Origin: Artocarpus heterophyllus
Lineage: Eukaryota > Streptophyta > Magnoliopsida > Rosales > Moraceae
Direction of reading: 5' to 3'
DNA: 64,000 nt
Assembly (NCBI GenBank): GCA_025403435.1
Contig: CM046332.1
Coordinates: 6,441,903 to 6,505,902 of the forward strand
Made by a program: the position numbers and the translations under genes
Part shown: piece by piece, positions 10,684-22,241 of the stretch
Position numbering within the stretch: the stretch's first letter is position 1
Layout: every line of letters begins with the position of its first letter
The notes under the pieces: generated by a model
What the model was told of the DNA's origin: nothing
The model's input: only the letters and a program-made list of their open reading frames with translations
The model's database searches: none

Positions 10684-12726
10684 ACCGCATGTTATCTTTT
10701 GAACAATGTGCCTTCAAAATCAGTTCCTAAAATTCCTCATGAGTTGTGGACGGGGAGGAGGACATCCTTAAACCATATTCACATATGAAGATGTCCGGCT
10801 CATGTCTTGTTTAGGAATGCGAATAAGTTGGTGGCATGTTTAGAAGTTTACGTGATTGTAAGATATCCAAAAGGGACTAAAGGGGGTTATTTTTATAACC
10901 CAAAGGAAAATAAAGTTGTGGTTTTAACTAATGCAACTTTCTTTGAGGATAGTTACATGGACAAAGCAAAGTGGTGCTTGAGGAGTTAGCAAGTGATTCG
11001 ATCACTGTAAGGCTTCTGAATGAAACTTCTCTAATCGGTGTAGAAAAACCAACCAAACCCAAACAACAACTGAAAGGGCTTCAGCTTAGTGGGAGGATCA
11101 GGCGTCAACGTAAGAGTTATATGTTCAATGGTGAGGCCTTCTTGGCTGAACTAGATAAACATGATAGGGATCCTTACACTTACGAAGAGGCTATGGAGGA
11201 TGTTGATTTGAAACTCTAGACAGAGGCCATAAACACAAAGATGAAGTCTATGGAGACTAATCAAGTTGAGAGCTTGAATATCTTCCCAAAGGGGTAAAAC
11301 CCATAGGGCATAAGTGGATCTATAAGAGGAAGAGATGAGTAGATGGAAAGGTCAAAACTTATAAGGCTCAACTTGTAGCTAAGGATTGATTATGAGGAAA
11401 CCTTTTCACCTATAACCATGCTTAAATCCATCCACATTCTCTTGTCCATAGCTACCACTCTCAAGTATAAGATTTAGTAGATGGATGTCAAGATGGCTTT
11501 TCTAAATAGCTACCTTGATGAGTCCATGTATATGGAGTTGCCACATGGGTTCAAGGCTAAGGGTCAGGAGGATAAGGTTTGTAAGCTGCTAAAGTCAATT
11601 TATAGACTTAAGCAGGCTTCCCATTTTTGGAACATAAGGTTTGATCAAGTGATCAAGACTTATGGGTTTGTACAAAATATGGACGAACCAGGTGTTTATA
11701 AACACATTAAGGGTGGGAAGGTGCTTTTTTTACTACTCTACGTAAATGACATTCTGATAATTGGCAATGATGTTTGGGCATTGTCATTGGTCAAATTATG
11801 GTTGACTAAGTAGTTTGAAATGAAGGACTTAGTGAGGCTAATTTTTTTCTCAGTATGCAGATTTTTGGGATAGGAAGAACAAAATGATAGCTTTGTCCCA
11901 AGAAGGCTGCATAGATAAAATTCTCAAAAGGTTTGCAATGCAGGATTCTAAGAAAGGTGAGCAACCATCTAGGTCTGGAATTACTCTTTCTAAGAAAGAC
12001 TCTCCAAAGTCTGAGGAAGAAAGAGAATACATGAAGAAGGTGCCTTATGCTTCAGTAGTGGGTAGTCTCATGTATGCTATGCTTTACACTTGACTGGATA
12101 TTTGCTATACAATCAGGATTATGATTTGATTTCAGTCAGATCTAGGACAGAACCACTAGGTTGTAGTCAAGCACATTTTCAAGTACTTGAGAAAGACTCG
12201 AGGGTATATACTTGTGTATTCGGGTGAGGATTTGACTCCTCTAGGATATACTAACTTGGATTTCTAATCTTGTTTGGATACGAGAAGAGCGACTTTGGGT
12301 TTTATGTTTACTCTAGGCAGCAATGCCATTGTTCAAAGAAGTGTGAAGCAAGATTGCACCTTAGATTTGACGATGGAGGTCGAGTATGTGGCAGCCAGTG
12401 ACGCTTTGAAAGAAGCAGTGTTGCTCTATAAGTTCCTTGGGGGCCTTGAGGTAGTTACTGGTATGGATAAGTCGGTATCACTGTACTTTGATAATAGTGC
12501 AGTGGTAGATAATGCTAAGGAACCAAGATTTCACAAGAAAAGTAAGCATATTGATTGGAAGTATCATATGATAAAGGACTTCATAGAAGGGAGGCATGTC
12601 ATTGTATGCAAAATTACGTTAGAGGACAATTTAGCTTATCCATTCATGAAGACACTTACTAGGAGAGTCTTTGAGAGGCATGTAGAATTTATGAGGATGC
12701 AAGATTTGTCATATTTACTCACTTAG
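10566..12726 (+). pseudogene. C1 integrase end, reverse transcriptase and RNase H
   Basis: After the insertion the copia frame resumes with integrase residues such as [20 protein letters not shown] and PHELW. RT follows, with MDVKMAFLNSYLDES and, at 11739-11750, YVND in place of the catalytic YVDD, so one metal-binding aspartate is lost. RNase H follows (VEYVAASDA, KHIDWKYHMI) up to 12726. Several frameshifts (near 11260 and 11390) and stops (such as near 10785, 11217 and 12092) break the frame. Confidence 0.88.
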
Positions 12727-12727
12727 T

Positions 12728-12740
12728 ACAAGTGGGAGAT
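12728..12740 (+). other. C1 polypurine tract
   Basis: ACAAGTGGGAGAT lies directly before the LTR start TGTTAGACA. The same tract precedes the 3' LTRs of C2 and C3 on the other strand. Confidence 0.88.
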
Positions 12741-14177
12741 TGTTAGACAATGTATGCCCTAAGGAGTAAAAGTGTAATATGTTTTTGGAGACATTTTTAT
12801 CAATAAATAATTTATTTATTATTCATATACCAAATTGTTTTCCTCTTTACGTTCATATTTGTTGAATGTATGATAAGCCAAAAAAAGTCTAAGACTGTCG
12901 GTCTAAGCCTTTAGAATCAAGCATATGATGGATAGCTTATGCAAAAAAATTAACTCTAAAGGTGACAGTTTAAATTATAAGATCCGCAATCAAGGGAATA
13001 AAGTTGAGCGTTTTATTCATAAAAAGATTGTTATGTTGTCTATATCCCTCACGGGAGATGGATTGTCTTGGCCATTGGAGGTGGACTCCAAAAATAGAAA
13101 CATTGGTGCATTGTTATAAGTGATGATGCTTTGGATCGAGACATAAAGTGTAATTGATTTAGATTAGTAGTTCTGTCTCAACAAATCAATTCACTTTAGA
13201 AAATCATATGTGTTGTATCTTAATCCTGAGATGAATAATGGGCCTGTTGTCTTGACTTATGTCTTTTGATGTATCAAAGGATGACATCTACATTTTTTGT
13301 TTGTACGCATGTTGTTACATTGGAGACATGACTCTTGATAGCGTAGACTTGTTATTCATAGATATGGAATCCATAGCTCCTGTTTAGGAGGAGTTGATAT
13401 CCTCTTATATGTATTATCCTGTAATTGGAAGACTAAAGTACTCAACCATTTGGATACATAGGCATAACTAAATGGTAAATTGTCTTTGGATGGTAAGTTT
13501 TCCTGTGGTGAGATAATGGAACGTAAGAGAAAAATAATCGGGAAGGTAAGACAGAATTTATCCTAAAGCCAATTATGGATAATCCTACGGGGATACAATA
13601 CATTATGATATGTCATAGAGACTTAGCTATTCAAGCTTCGCAATTCTATATAGTTTGAGAGTGCAACTCCAAGCTTTTAGTGGAGTAGTGTTAGAGTTGA
13701 CAATTAGGAAATGTATATCTAGGATATTGGGTTTCATGATTATCAGGAGCTTAAACTATATAGGTCCATTAGGTCCCCTTTGCTAGCTCATAATAAATCC
13801 TATAACGATACAGCATGCTTTTCCAATAAATTGGTGACTTATGTCAAATTATCAAATTGGCTGAAATTTGATAGGATCAGATAATTCATGTTTGTTTATC
13901 AGTTGAATTAATTTTGTGAAAAATTAATTCAAGATAAACTTGTTGAATTATCAAATCAGATAATTCATGTCTGTTTATCGATTAGATTAATTCTGAATAA
14001 ATTAATTCAAGATAAACTTGTTGAATTATCATGAATATTTATTTTCTTAGAAATTATCTTTATATAACTATTTTAATTAGATAACTTCTCTATTGAGCTA
14101 TTTGAATTAGAACTGAGGCTCTATCCTCAGAATCTCGAGTGGAAATAAAAGATTTGTAGGGATCAAAAATCATAAGT

Positions 14178-14253
14178 TCGACAGGCCAATCTTCAAGTTT
14201 GGTTTGCCAATGAAGTAAGTTCGGCAGGCCAATCTGTTAGTTCAGCCTGCTGA
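14178..14253. repeat. Four-unit palindrome array in C1 LTR U3
   Basis: Units start at 14178, 14199, 14221 and 14242 (steps 21, 22, 21). They read TCGACAGGCCAA, TTGGTTTGCCAA, TCGGCAGGCCAA and TCAGCCTGCTGA. The array ends about 110 bp upstream of the TATA box. Confidence 0.88.
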
Positions 14254-14363
14254 CCAAACGACTTTTTGGTCACGCATTTTAGATGCAAGTTTTCTAAGAT
14301 ATTGATCTAGATTCGATTTTTTGAGGCCTTATCTGTTAAGAACTAACTCCTAGGCCCAATCTC

Positions 14364-14371
14364 TATAAATA
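14364..14371 (+). promoter_or_regulatory. TATA box of C1 LTR
   Basis: TATAAATA lies in the same context in all copia LTRs of the window, next to a conserved GAGTGAGACT-like stretch. It is the likely RNA polymerase II promoter. Confidence 0.7.
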
Positions 14372-14761
14372 TAGGAGTGAGACTCATTGTTATTTAGATT
14401 AGTTGAGAGATCAAGAGTGAGCATTCTATATTGTGAATCTCTAAAACTCCCCTGGAGAACTATTGTTCACAAATCACAAACAGTAGTTCTGGGTATCTCT
14501 TGATTGGTTGAAAGGAGAGTCACCTATGAAAAAGCTGTATGAGTGTGCCCACACACACACTGGTCATGGATAGAATAGCAAAGAAGGCGAGGGTTAAGGT
14601 CCTTCTACAACATCCTTCTCTTCATCAATTAAGCAATCTCTTCGGCATACAAGGTTAGTAAGATTTGGTTAATTTATGCATATAATATGTCAAACTTTTG
14701 TTTTGGAAAAAACTCTGTTATAAAATTTTTAAAATTTTGTTGCGTACTATTTTTCCAATAG

Positions 14762-16130
14762 ATGTAATCCACCTTGAGGTCTCACGCGATTCTAAGCCTG
14801 GCTATCAAGGCTTCATATTTGGCTTTGTTGTTGGATGCCTTAAAGTTGAAGGAGAGTGCGTAACTCACCTTGCAGCCATCTGGACTGGTGAAGATGAGAA
14901 CCACACCCAAGCCGTTCACGCTTGATGATCTGTCCACAAAAAGCTTCCATTCGGGCTTGGGCCCAATAGTGCTGCTGCTAGGGGCATCGTGGTCTTCAAT
15001 GGGAGCCTTGTCAACCGAAGGGGTGACCTGCCCAATGTCTATAGATTCTGCAATAAAGTCATCCAAAGCTTGCACTTTTATGGTCATCTTAGGCACAAAA
15101 TGTATGTCTTTTTGCCCAAGCTCAACTGGCCACTTGGCCATCCGACTAGAGATCTCTAGATTTGGAGGATCTGGCATATGGAATATTTGGTTGGGACTCA
15201 AATTGTATGCCGTTAGAAGTAAGGTCAGAGTTTCCTAGCAGAGGTGATGAGGGCAAGTGCCAGCTTTTCCAACAGAGGGTACCGCTCCTTGGCCCCTTGA
15301 AAAGCTTTGCTAGTGTAATAGACCTGCTTTTGAATACTATCTTCTTCTCAAACAAGGACTGAGCTGACCATCTTCTCAAAAACAGCTAGGTAGGCTTAAA
15401 GCGTCTCTCCTGGTAAAGGTTTGGATAGGAGTAGGTGCATGGCTAAATACTTTTGAGATTCTAGAATGCTTCTTCATACTCGTTGCTCCACTCAAACCTG
15501 CCCTTGAGTGCTTAGAAAAAAGTTTAATACTTGTAGTAAACTGGGAGACAAACTTGGACGGGGCTGCTGCCATGCCGGTCAACTTATGTACTTCTTTGAT
15601 AGTGCAGGAGAAGTGCATATTTATTACAGCTTGGGCTTTGGCGGGATTGACTTTAGTGCTTTGGTGATTGGCCATAAACCTAAGGAACTTGTTAGATTCT
15701 ACCCTGAATACACACTTGGCTAGGTTAAGTTTCATTTTATATTCCTAGATATGTCAAAGCTATCTCGAAGATTGGCAATATGATCCGTTGCTTAGACTGA
15801 TTTGATGAGTATGTCATCGATGTATACCTCTATGGTTTTGCCAATCAGTTGAGTAAACATTTTGTTTACAAGGTGTTAGTATGTAGCTTCGACATTCTTT
15901 AGTCCAAATGGCATGACCACATAGCAGAACAGTCCTTGGCCCATGGTGAAGGTGGTTTTAATCTGCTCTTCATCGGCCATCCTAATCTGGTTGTATCTAG
16001 AGTAGGTGTCCATAAAGCTCAGCAGCTCGTGCCTGGTCGCTGCGTCCACCAATTGGTCTATTTGAGGTAGTGGGAAGTAGTCCTTTGGGTAGACTTTGTT
16101 TAGGTTAGTATAATCAATGCAGACCCGCCA
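14762..16130 (-). pseudogene. Tat-type reverse transcriptase and RNase H
   Basis: Reading the minus strand from 16130, RT begins with WRVCIDYTNLNKVYPKD. It continues with PLPQIDQLVDA, a VMPFGLKN box and the catalytic VYIDDIL near 15810-15835, then KLNLAKCVF and the LTGMAAAP segment. RNase H follows with WKLFVDRSS, NGLGVVL and KYEALIARL. Stops and frameshifts occur between the open stretches 15876-16196, 15376-15735, 15146-15379 and 14782-15201. The left end is cut by C1 and the right end joins copia C4 inside a codon run. Confidence 0.85.
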
Positions 16131-18493
16131 TAGCCTCTTCGTAAGTGTAAGGATCCCTATCATGTTCAAGTACTTCAGCCAAAAAGGCTTCACCATTGAA
16201 CATACACCTCTCAGGTTGACGCCCGATCCTCCTGCTACGTTGAAGCCCCTTAGGTTGTTGTTCGGTTTGGTTGGTTTTTCTACACCGAGTTATCGAATCA
16301 CTTGCCAACTCCTCAAGTACCACTTTACTTCGAGGCTTAAAGTCGTCCATGTAACTTTCCTCAAGAAAAGTAGCATTAGTTGAAACCACGACTTTATTTT
16401 CCTTCGGGTTATAGAAATGACCCCCTTTAGTACCTTTTGGATATCCAACAAACACACAAACTTCTAAACGTGCTTCCAACTTGTTCGTTTCCGTAATTAG
16501 GACATGAGCCAGACATCCCCATATGCGAATATGGTTTAAGGATGTCTTCTTGCCCTTCCACAACTCATGAGGAGTTTTAGGAACCAATTTCGAAGGCACA
16601 TTATTCAAAAGATAACATCGGTTTGTAGTGCATATTCTCAAAAGGATAAAGGCAATGATGAGTAACTTATCATGAATCTAACCATGTAAAACAAAGTCCT
16701 GTTCCTTCTCTCAGCCACTCCATTCTGCTACGGAGTGCCTGGCATAGTCAAACGGGATAAAATTTCATTCTCCAATAAGTGTCCCAAGGATTCATCAGAA
16801 AAGTATTCAACACCTTGATCAGGTCGAAGTACCTTAATAGGTCTACCTAATTGCTTTTCCACTTATGCCCGAAACTCCCTGAACTTGTCATAAATTTTGC
16901 TTTGGTGGTGTATTAGTTACACATACCTATACCTTGAGTAATCATTAATAAAAGTGACAAAATACTCATACCTCCTCATGGCCGGATGTTCATAGGTCTG
17001 CAAACATGACTATGCACAAGTTCTAGAACCCCTTCAGCCCTATTGCCCTTAGACCCACATGGTCTTTTGATCATTTTACCCCCTAAACAAGATTCACATT
17101 GTAGTATAGATTCTACCTTTAAGTGACTCAAAGGTCCATCCCTTACTAACCTTTGAATCCTATTCAGGTTAATATGACCTATTCGCAAATGCCAACAATA
17201 AATCTTATTAGAGCGAGAAGTTTTAAGTCTTTTAGAGTTATTATCATTAATCTCAGTGTTCAACAGTAAGTCCATCTTAGGCTTGATAAAATATAGATTA
17301 TTTTGCATCCATCCATCATAAATAAAAGGTTTCATTTTACAAATCACCACTTTATTATTAAAAGAAACCAAATAAGAGTATTTAAATAAACAAGCTACAG
17401 AAATTAAATTCCTTTTAAGTTTAGCAACATGAAAACAATCTCGCAAAAATAAATTCCTATAATTATCAAAGTAAAGAAGGACGTCTCCCACTGCTTTAGC
17501 CAGCACCAAGGATCCATCGCCCATCTGAAGTGTGAAGTCTTCATATAGCAGACTTCTCGTTTCTTTGAACCCCTGTAGAGAAACACAAACATCATTAGTT
17601 GCTCTAGAATCTATGACTCAAGTGTCACTTGATTCCTCAACCAAACAAGTTTCAACAACCAGAAGATCATACCCACCTCATCGGGAAGGGAAGTCCTTAC
17701 AATTCTTCTTGATGTGCCCGACCTTCCCTCAGAAAAAGCACTTGAGCTTCTTCAGGTTCTTCTTTTTCTTCTTGTTCTTCCCATTTGTAGGAATAAAAGA
17801 CTTTTTGTTCTTGGCCCATTGCTTCTTTCTATTCCCTGGCTTAGGATTGGAAATAGATGCAGTCGCTAAGTTGGCCTCACCACCAACAGAACTTTCCCTT
17901 ATCAGAGGTTTAAACTCTTGTAACTACTTCATTAACTTAGTCAAGGTCAAATCTCGTCTATTGCTTAAATTAAATGTAACTCTAAATAGAATAAATTCCT
18001 TGGATAGAGTCTCAAAGACCATAGTCATTTGAGTTTCAGCATGCATGTCAGCTCCATTGGTTTAAGCCTCAGCGAGGTAACCAATGACCAACATTATATG
18101 CTCTTTTACAGACATCCCTGGACTTTGTTTGTAGTTTAAGAGTTTTCAAAGCACCCCTTGCCACTTTGTTAGGGCCTGGCCTCCAAACATGTCTTCAAGA
18201 TTATCCAAGATCTACCTAGCAGTCTCATAATCTTCATGTTGAGCCTGCAGCATGTTATTCATGCTGGCCATAACATAAGACTAGGCTTGATCATTAGCAT
18301 CTTTCCAGCGATCATACGCTTAGATTTGTTCATTAGTGGAATCTCCCATAGGCTCGAGAGGACACGGTGTCGTTAGCACAAACTTTAGTTTCTTAAAGGA
18401 TAGGTCGATGTTTAGGTTCCATTTTCAATCATTATAATTTTTACTGATTAATAGGTTTTTGCCAAGTATCGAAGATAAAGCGTTTTTAGACAT
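16131..18493 (-). pseudogene. C4 gag, protease and integrase
   Basis: The gag start codon is at 18493 (MSKNAL), matching the other copies. The lysine-rich tail and zinc knuckle lie around 17700-17780 and the protease near 17610-17640. Integrase sequence then follows (KIYCWHLRIGHINLNRIQRL, CESCLGGK) and runs through [22 protein letters not shown] to the DPYTYEEAM segment at 16131. Stops and frameshifts are frequent. The last open stretch (16114-16641) reads across the junction into three Tat residues. Confidence 0.85.
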
Positions 18494-20193
18494 TTTTAAT
18501 CTACAATAAAGAATTATATACTAAACATAAGTAAACATACCATAATAATTTAGCAAGATAACACAATTATCTAAAATATACAAATATGTGTAGGTGTCAA
18601 AACCTTGAAAATATCACAACCATACAATGATAATTCTCAAGTCAAAATTCAACAAGCCGCCTAAGAGAGACTTGTCAAATTTAATTGGAAACACGAATCA
18701 CCTCCTAATTAATATATGTCATCCAAGACCCGTATGATATAGCATATATTAATAATCGTTTCTTTGGCCATCAATTTTATTAACAGAATTCCTAGAGGAG
18801 GTTAATAATAAAATCAACATGAGTGTATAACTATCGTTTCAATATCTTATTCATGATTTATAATTACCACCTAGGGGTGTGCAATCATAAATCATGCTAA
18901 AATACATTATCCTCTTGGAGATCCAACTCGGCACATGATGAAGTCCGTTCTTAGGGTTTGGAACCACTATGTGCTACCTATAAACCAATGATGGAGGCCG
19001 TAGGTCCTTTCTTCAAAAACCTTCTCCCACTCAATCTTTTAAAATCTAGGTTTTATTTTAAAAAACATGCATGAACAATTTTTAATGAGTGGCACTCCCT
19101 ATTCTATATTACATGTTATCAATATACATAGCAAATCATATTATAATGCAGATTGCAAAGCAATCATGTAAAGCTACAAACAAAATAATAATAAATAGCT
19201 GTAATATTATGGTCCCACCCTATAGAATGGAAAATAAAGATTACAAGAGATAAATCAAAATATATTATAGATTCTTCATCTTTGAATTTTCAAATTGTAT
19301 CATTTTTCATGTATTATCTATCTTCAAGTCTTCAATCCCACTAGATCAAATACTCCATATTTTTGGTCATATCCAAATTTAATGTTTCTTAGAATTGTCC
19401 AAAAATAAAATCAAAACTACGCCAAAAAATGCACCTTCTTTGAAAAAAAATTACAACTCTCTGCCGGCATATCGATCTGTGTGATCGGCCTGCCGGTCAT
19501 GACCCTTCGGCCTGCCAAACTTTATAGGTCAGCTTGCCTATCATGACAAATCGACTTGCCAAACTCGAAGTTCGACATGCCCTAGAACCGTCAGATTTTT
19601 GCCCCACAGATGGCCCGCTGAGCCTCAAATCTTACCTGTCGATCTACAACCATCGACCTACTGGACTTGAGGGTTCAGCTTGCCAATTGAGCAGAAATCA
19701 CGTTTTTTTAGAAAATACAATTTTTAATGTAATTCATCAATTTTCTTTTCAACAATTAAAAAACATAACATTAGAGACTCAACAAATACCTATGGAACAC
19801 TATCATCCATCCTCTAAATCCATCTTTTAGATTCGTCTTCTTTAAATGATTATTTAATTAAAAATTTTTTACAAATTTAAAAGTTAAATAATAATTCCTA
19901 GACGGTGATGATAGGCTGCCATCTAATTACATGAAAATCATAGATACACATTTTAACCTCTAAGGAACCATAATTGACATAAATTAATTAATTAATTAAT
20001 AATTAAATAATAATTTAATCGACCATAATAAATTAATATATATTCACTATATAATCCATAACAACATATAAATATATAGAAACCCTAGAGTGCCAACTCT
20101 CTAAAAAATTAAATTCAGGCATTGGAAAAATCAAGATCACATAATTTATACATATAGCATGATCACGAAGTTGTAAATTTACATAAAAGCCAT
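18494..20193 (-). other. C4 leader (untranslated) between primer site and gag
   Basis: This 1.7-kb AT-rich stretch has no convincing coding sequence. It is alignable by eye with the leaders of C2 (61623-63320), C3 (53847-55500) and C5 (35665-36723). Its notable content is the palindrome array at 19464-19686 and the TTAATTAA-rich tract near 19980. Confidence 0.75.
19464..19686. repeat. Leader palindrome array of C4, 10 units
   Basis: Units related to TCGGC-CT-GCCGA start at 19464, 19485, 19507, 19529, 19551, 19572, 19610, 19631, 19653 and 19675. The steps are 21, 22, 22, 22, 22, 21, 38, 21, 22 and 22 bp when the series is read to its last unit. Spacers are unlike each other within the array but match the spacers at the same position in C2. 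Confidence 0.88.
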
Positions 20194-20206
20194 GTCTTTG
20201 ATACCA
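20194..20206 (-). other. C4 primer binding site, tRNA-iMet-like
   Basis: The reverse complement TGGTATCAAAGAC lies two bases from the LTR end. It matches the first part of the tRNA-iMet complement, with changes in the last bases. Confidence 0.8.
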
Positions 20207-20598
20207 ATTATTGGAAGAATAGTATGCAATAGATATCAAAAAATTTTATATCAGAATATTTTTCAAAACACAAGTTTGATATGCCATATACATAAATTAA
20301 CCAGATCTTACTAACCTCGTTTGCTGAAGAGCACCTGTAATCAATGTCGAGAAGAATGTTCTAGAAGAGCCTCAACCAACTAGTCTTCTTTATAATTCTC
20401 TATCCATAATCGGAGTACATGTGGGTGTACATCGTACAGCTCTTTCCTAGTGACTCTCCTTCTAACCAATTGAGGAAACCCAAAACTAAGGTTTGTGATT
20501 TATGAACAATAGCTCTCAGGAAGTTTCAGAGACTCACAAACCAGAGTACTCACTCTTAATTCCTCAACTGATCTAAATAACATATGAGTCTCACTCAC

Positions 20599-20606
20599 TA
20601 TTTATA
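20599..20606 (-). promoter_or_regulatory. TATA box of C4 LTR
   Basis: TATAAATA on the minus strand in the conserved LTR context. The palindrome array lies about 110-190 bp upstream. Confidence 0.65.
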
Positions 20607-20712
20607 GAGTTCATCTTTATGTTGTTCCTTATCAGATAAGGCTTCACAAATTTGAATCTGGATCAATATCTAATAATAACGCATGAAAACACATAATCAG
20701 ATTATCATTTAG

Positions 20713-20788
20713 TTGGCAGGCCAAACTGGTAGATCGGCCTATCGAATTTACTCCATCTGCAAGCTGAACTAGAAGATCGGCCTACCGA
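20713..20788. repeat. Four-unit palindrome array in C4 LTR U3
   Basis: Units start at 20713, 20734, 20756 and 20777 (steps 21, 22, 21), reading TTGGCAGGCCAA, TCGGCCTATCGA, TCTGCAAGCTGA and TCGGCCTACCGA. Confidence 0.88.
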
Positions 20789-21455
20789 ACTTACGATAAA
20801 TGATGCCTGGGAATCTTTTATTTTTCACCTGAGATTCGTAGAATAAAGCCTCAGTTTTAATTCAAGTAACCCAATAGAGAAGTTATCTGATCAAAAAAAC
20901 CAGATCTAGATAATCTCTAGGAAAATAAATATTGTTGATAATTCAACAAGTTCATCTTGAATTAATTTACAAAATTAATTCAACCAATAAATAAACAAGA
21001 ATTATCTGATCTTATCGAATTTCAGCTAATCTGATAATACAACATAAGTCACCAATTTATTGGAAAAGCATGTCGTATCGCTACAGGATTTATAATAAGC
21101 TAGCAAAGGGGATGAAGTTCCCGGTAATTATAAAACCCAATATCCTAGATATACATTTTATAATTATCAACTCTAACGCTACTTCACTAAAAGCTTAGAG
21201 TTGCACTCTCGAGCTATATAGAATTACGAAGCCCAAATAGCTAAGCCTCCATGACATATTATAATGTATCATATCCCCATAGGATATCCATAATCGGCTT
21301 AAAGATAAATTCTGTCTTACCTTCCTAATTATTTTTCTTTTACATTCCATTATCTCACCATCGAAAAACTTACCATCCAAAGACGGTATACCATTCAGTT
21401 ACACCATGTATCCAAGTGGTTGAGCACTCTAGTTTTTCGATTATAGAATAATACA

Positions 21456-22241
21456 TGATAAGAACCTCGTCAATATACTGACAAAATCTGTTATCAATAA
21501 AAAAGGCACCATAAACATTTCTACTCAGATTTGGATGGAAGTCACCGCGACCCGTTGCTTATATCGAAGCAAGAACCTTGGTATATCGTAGATGCCACAA
21601 TCAAGGATGGAAAGCTTGATTGATAAGTCGGGGTTGAATGCCTGGATTGATCCGAAGAGTTCGTGCAGTTCGTCAAAGAACCAAAGAAAGAATTTCTCTC
21701 TCAGAAAATAAACATTCATCAATCCATTCATTAACATTGGAAACGCCTATTTATAGGCCAAAATTACAAAGGAAAGTTGACAAATTCAAACATAACTACT
21801 AATCCTAATTTTAAGCCTAAAATAAAGACCAAAAGAAAGGAAAGTCTCAATGGCTGATATTCAGCCATTTACACGCCCAACAACTAAAGGAAAGTACAAT
21901 TAATGCTCTTCAACAACTTGCACAAATGATCAGCCACGTGTGTGCCAATAATGGGAAAGTTTTTGAAATCCTTCCATAGACTTGATCTTGCAAAATTTGA
22001 GCTAATTTCAAGCTTGACTCATCTAGATTCTTCTAGAACTTGGATAAGATTGATACACCTTTTTGGCTGACATGGGCCTAGGTCAATGGGCTTGCACAAA
22101 TTTACTTGATTCCAAATTTCATGAATCAGCCCATTTAGTGCTTCCTTGAATTTTTTAGCTTGGGCACTTGTGACTGGTCCAACAGGAACTTGTATTGGGT
22201 CAGCCACCTTCCTTGCATTTGAGCCACCCACGTCTCCATCA
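21456..22241 (-). mobile_element. Solo LTR of the CRM-like family
   Basis: TGATAAGAACC to GTCTCCATCA, 786 bp, aligns with the 788-bp LTRs at 25690 and 31652. It includes the TATA box (21748-21755) and the in-LTR coding tail with [18 protein letters not shown] at 22019-22231. Flanks ATACA and ACGTA are both explained by CpG decay of ACGCA. ACGCA is present at the empty site in the duplicated LTR near 24915. A solo LTR is the product of recombination between the two LTRs of a full element. Confidence 0.9.

Larger units (their letters stand above)
72..14761 (+). mobile_element. Ty1/copia element C1, plus strand, split and degenerate
   Basis: A copia element runs in the order gag C-terminus, protease, integrase, then (after the Tekay-like insertion at 1299-10565) the rest of integrase, reverse transcriptase, RNase H, polypurine tract and 3' LTR. 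The protease-integrase-RT order is diagnostic of Ty1/copia. Its 5' LTR and gag start lie left of the window or were lost. On the right its LTR is followed directly by Tat-type gypsy pol, so C1 was inserted into the Tat element. Many in-frame stops and frameshifts show it is dead. The copia lineage was not assigned; the 2-kb LTR is long for copia. Confidence 0.9.
12741..14761 (+). repeat. C1 3' LTR (Ty1/copia)
   Basis: The LTR runs from TGTTAGACA to TTTTCCAATA (family end TTCCAACA), 2,021 bp. It holds a TATA box at 14364-14371 preceded by a four-unit palindrome array at 14178-14253. A 65-codon sense reading frame at 12925-13119 recurs in some, but not all, copies of this LTR and I do not treat it as a gene. 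Confidence 0.9.

Noticed and set aside
12925..13119. 65-codon sense frame in the copia LTR, also at 22525-22719 and 25198-25392
   Set aside because: Two of these copies are recent duplicates of each other, and the C3 LTR has a stop within the first dozen codons. Recurrence is explained by LTR homology, not coding selection.
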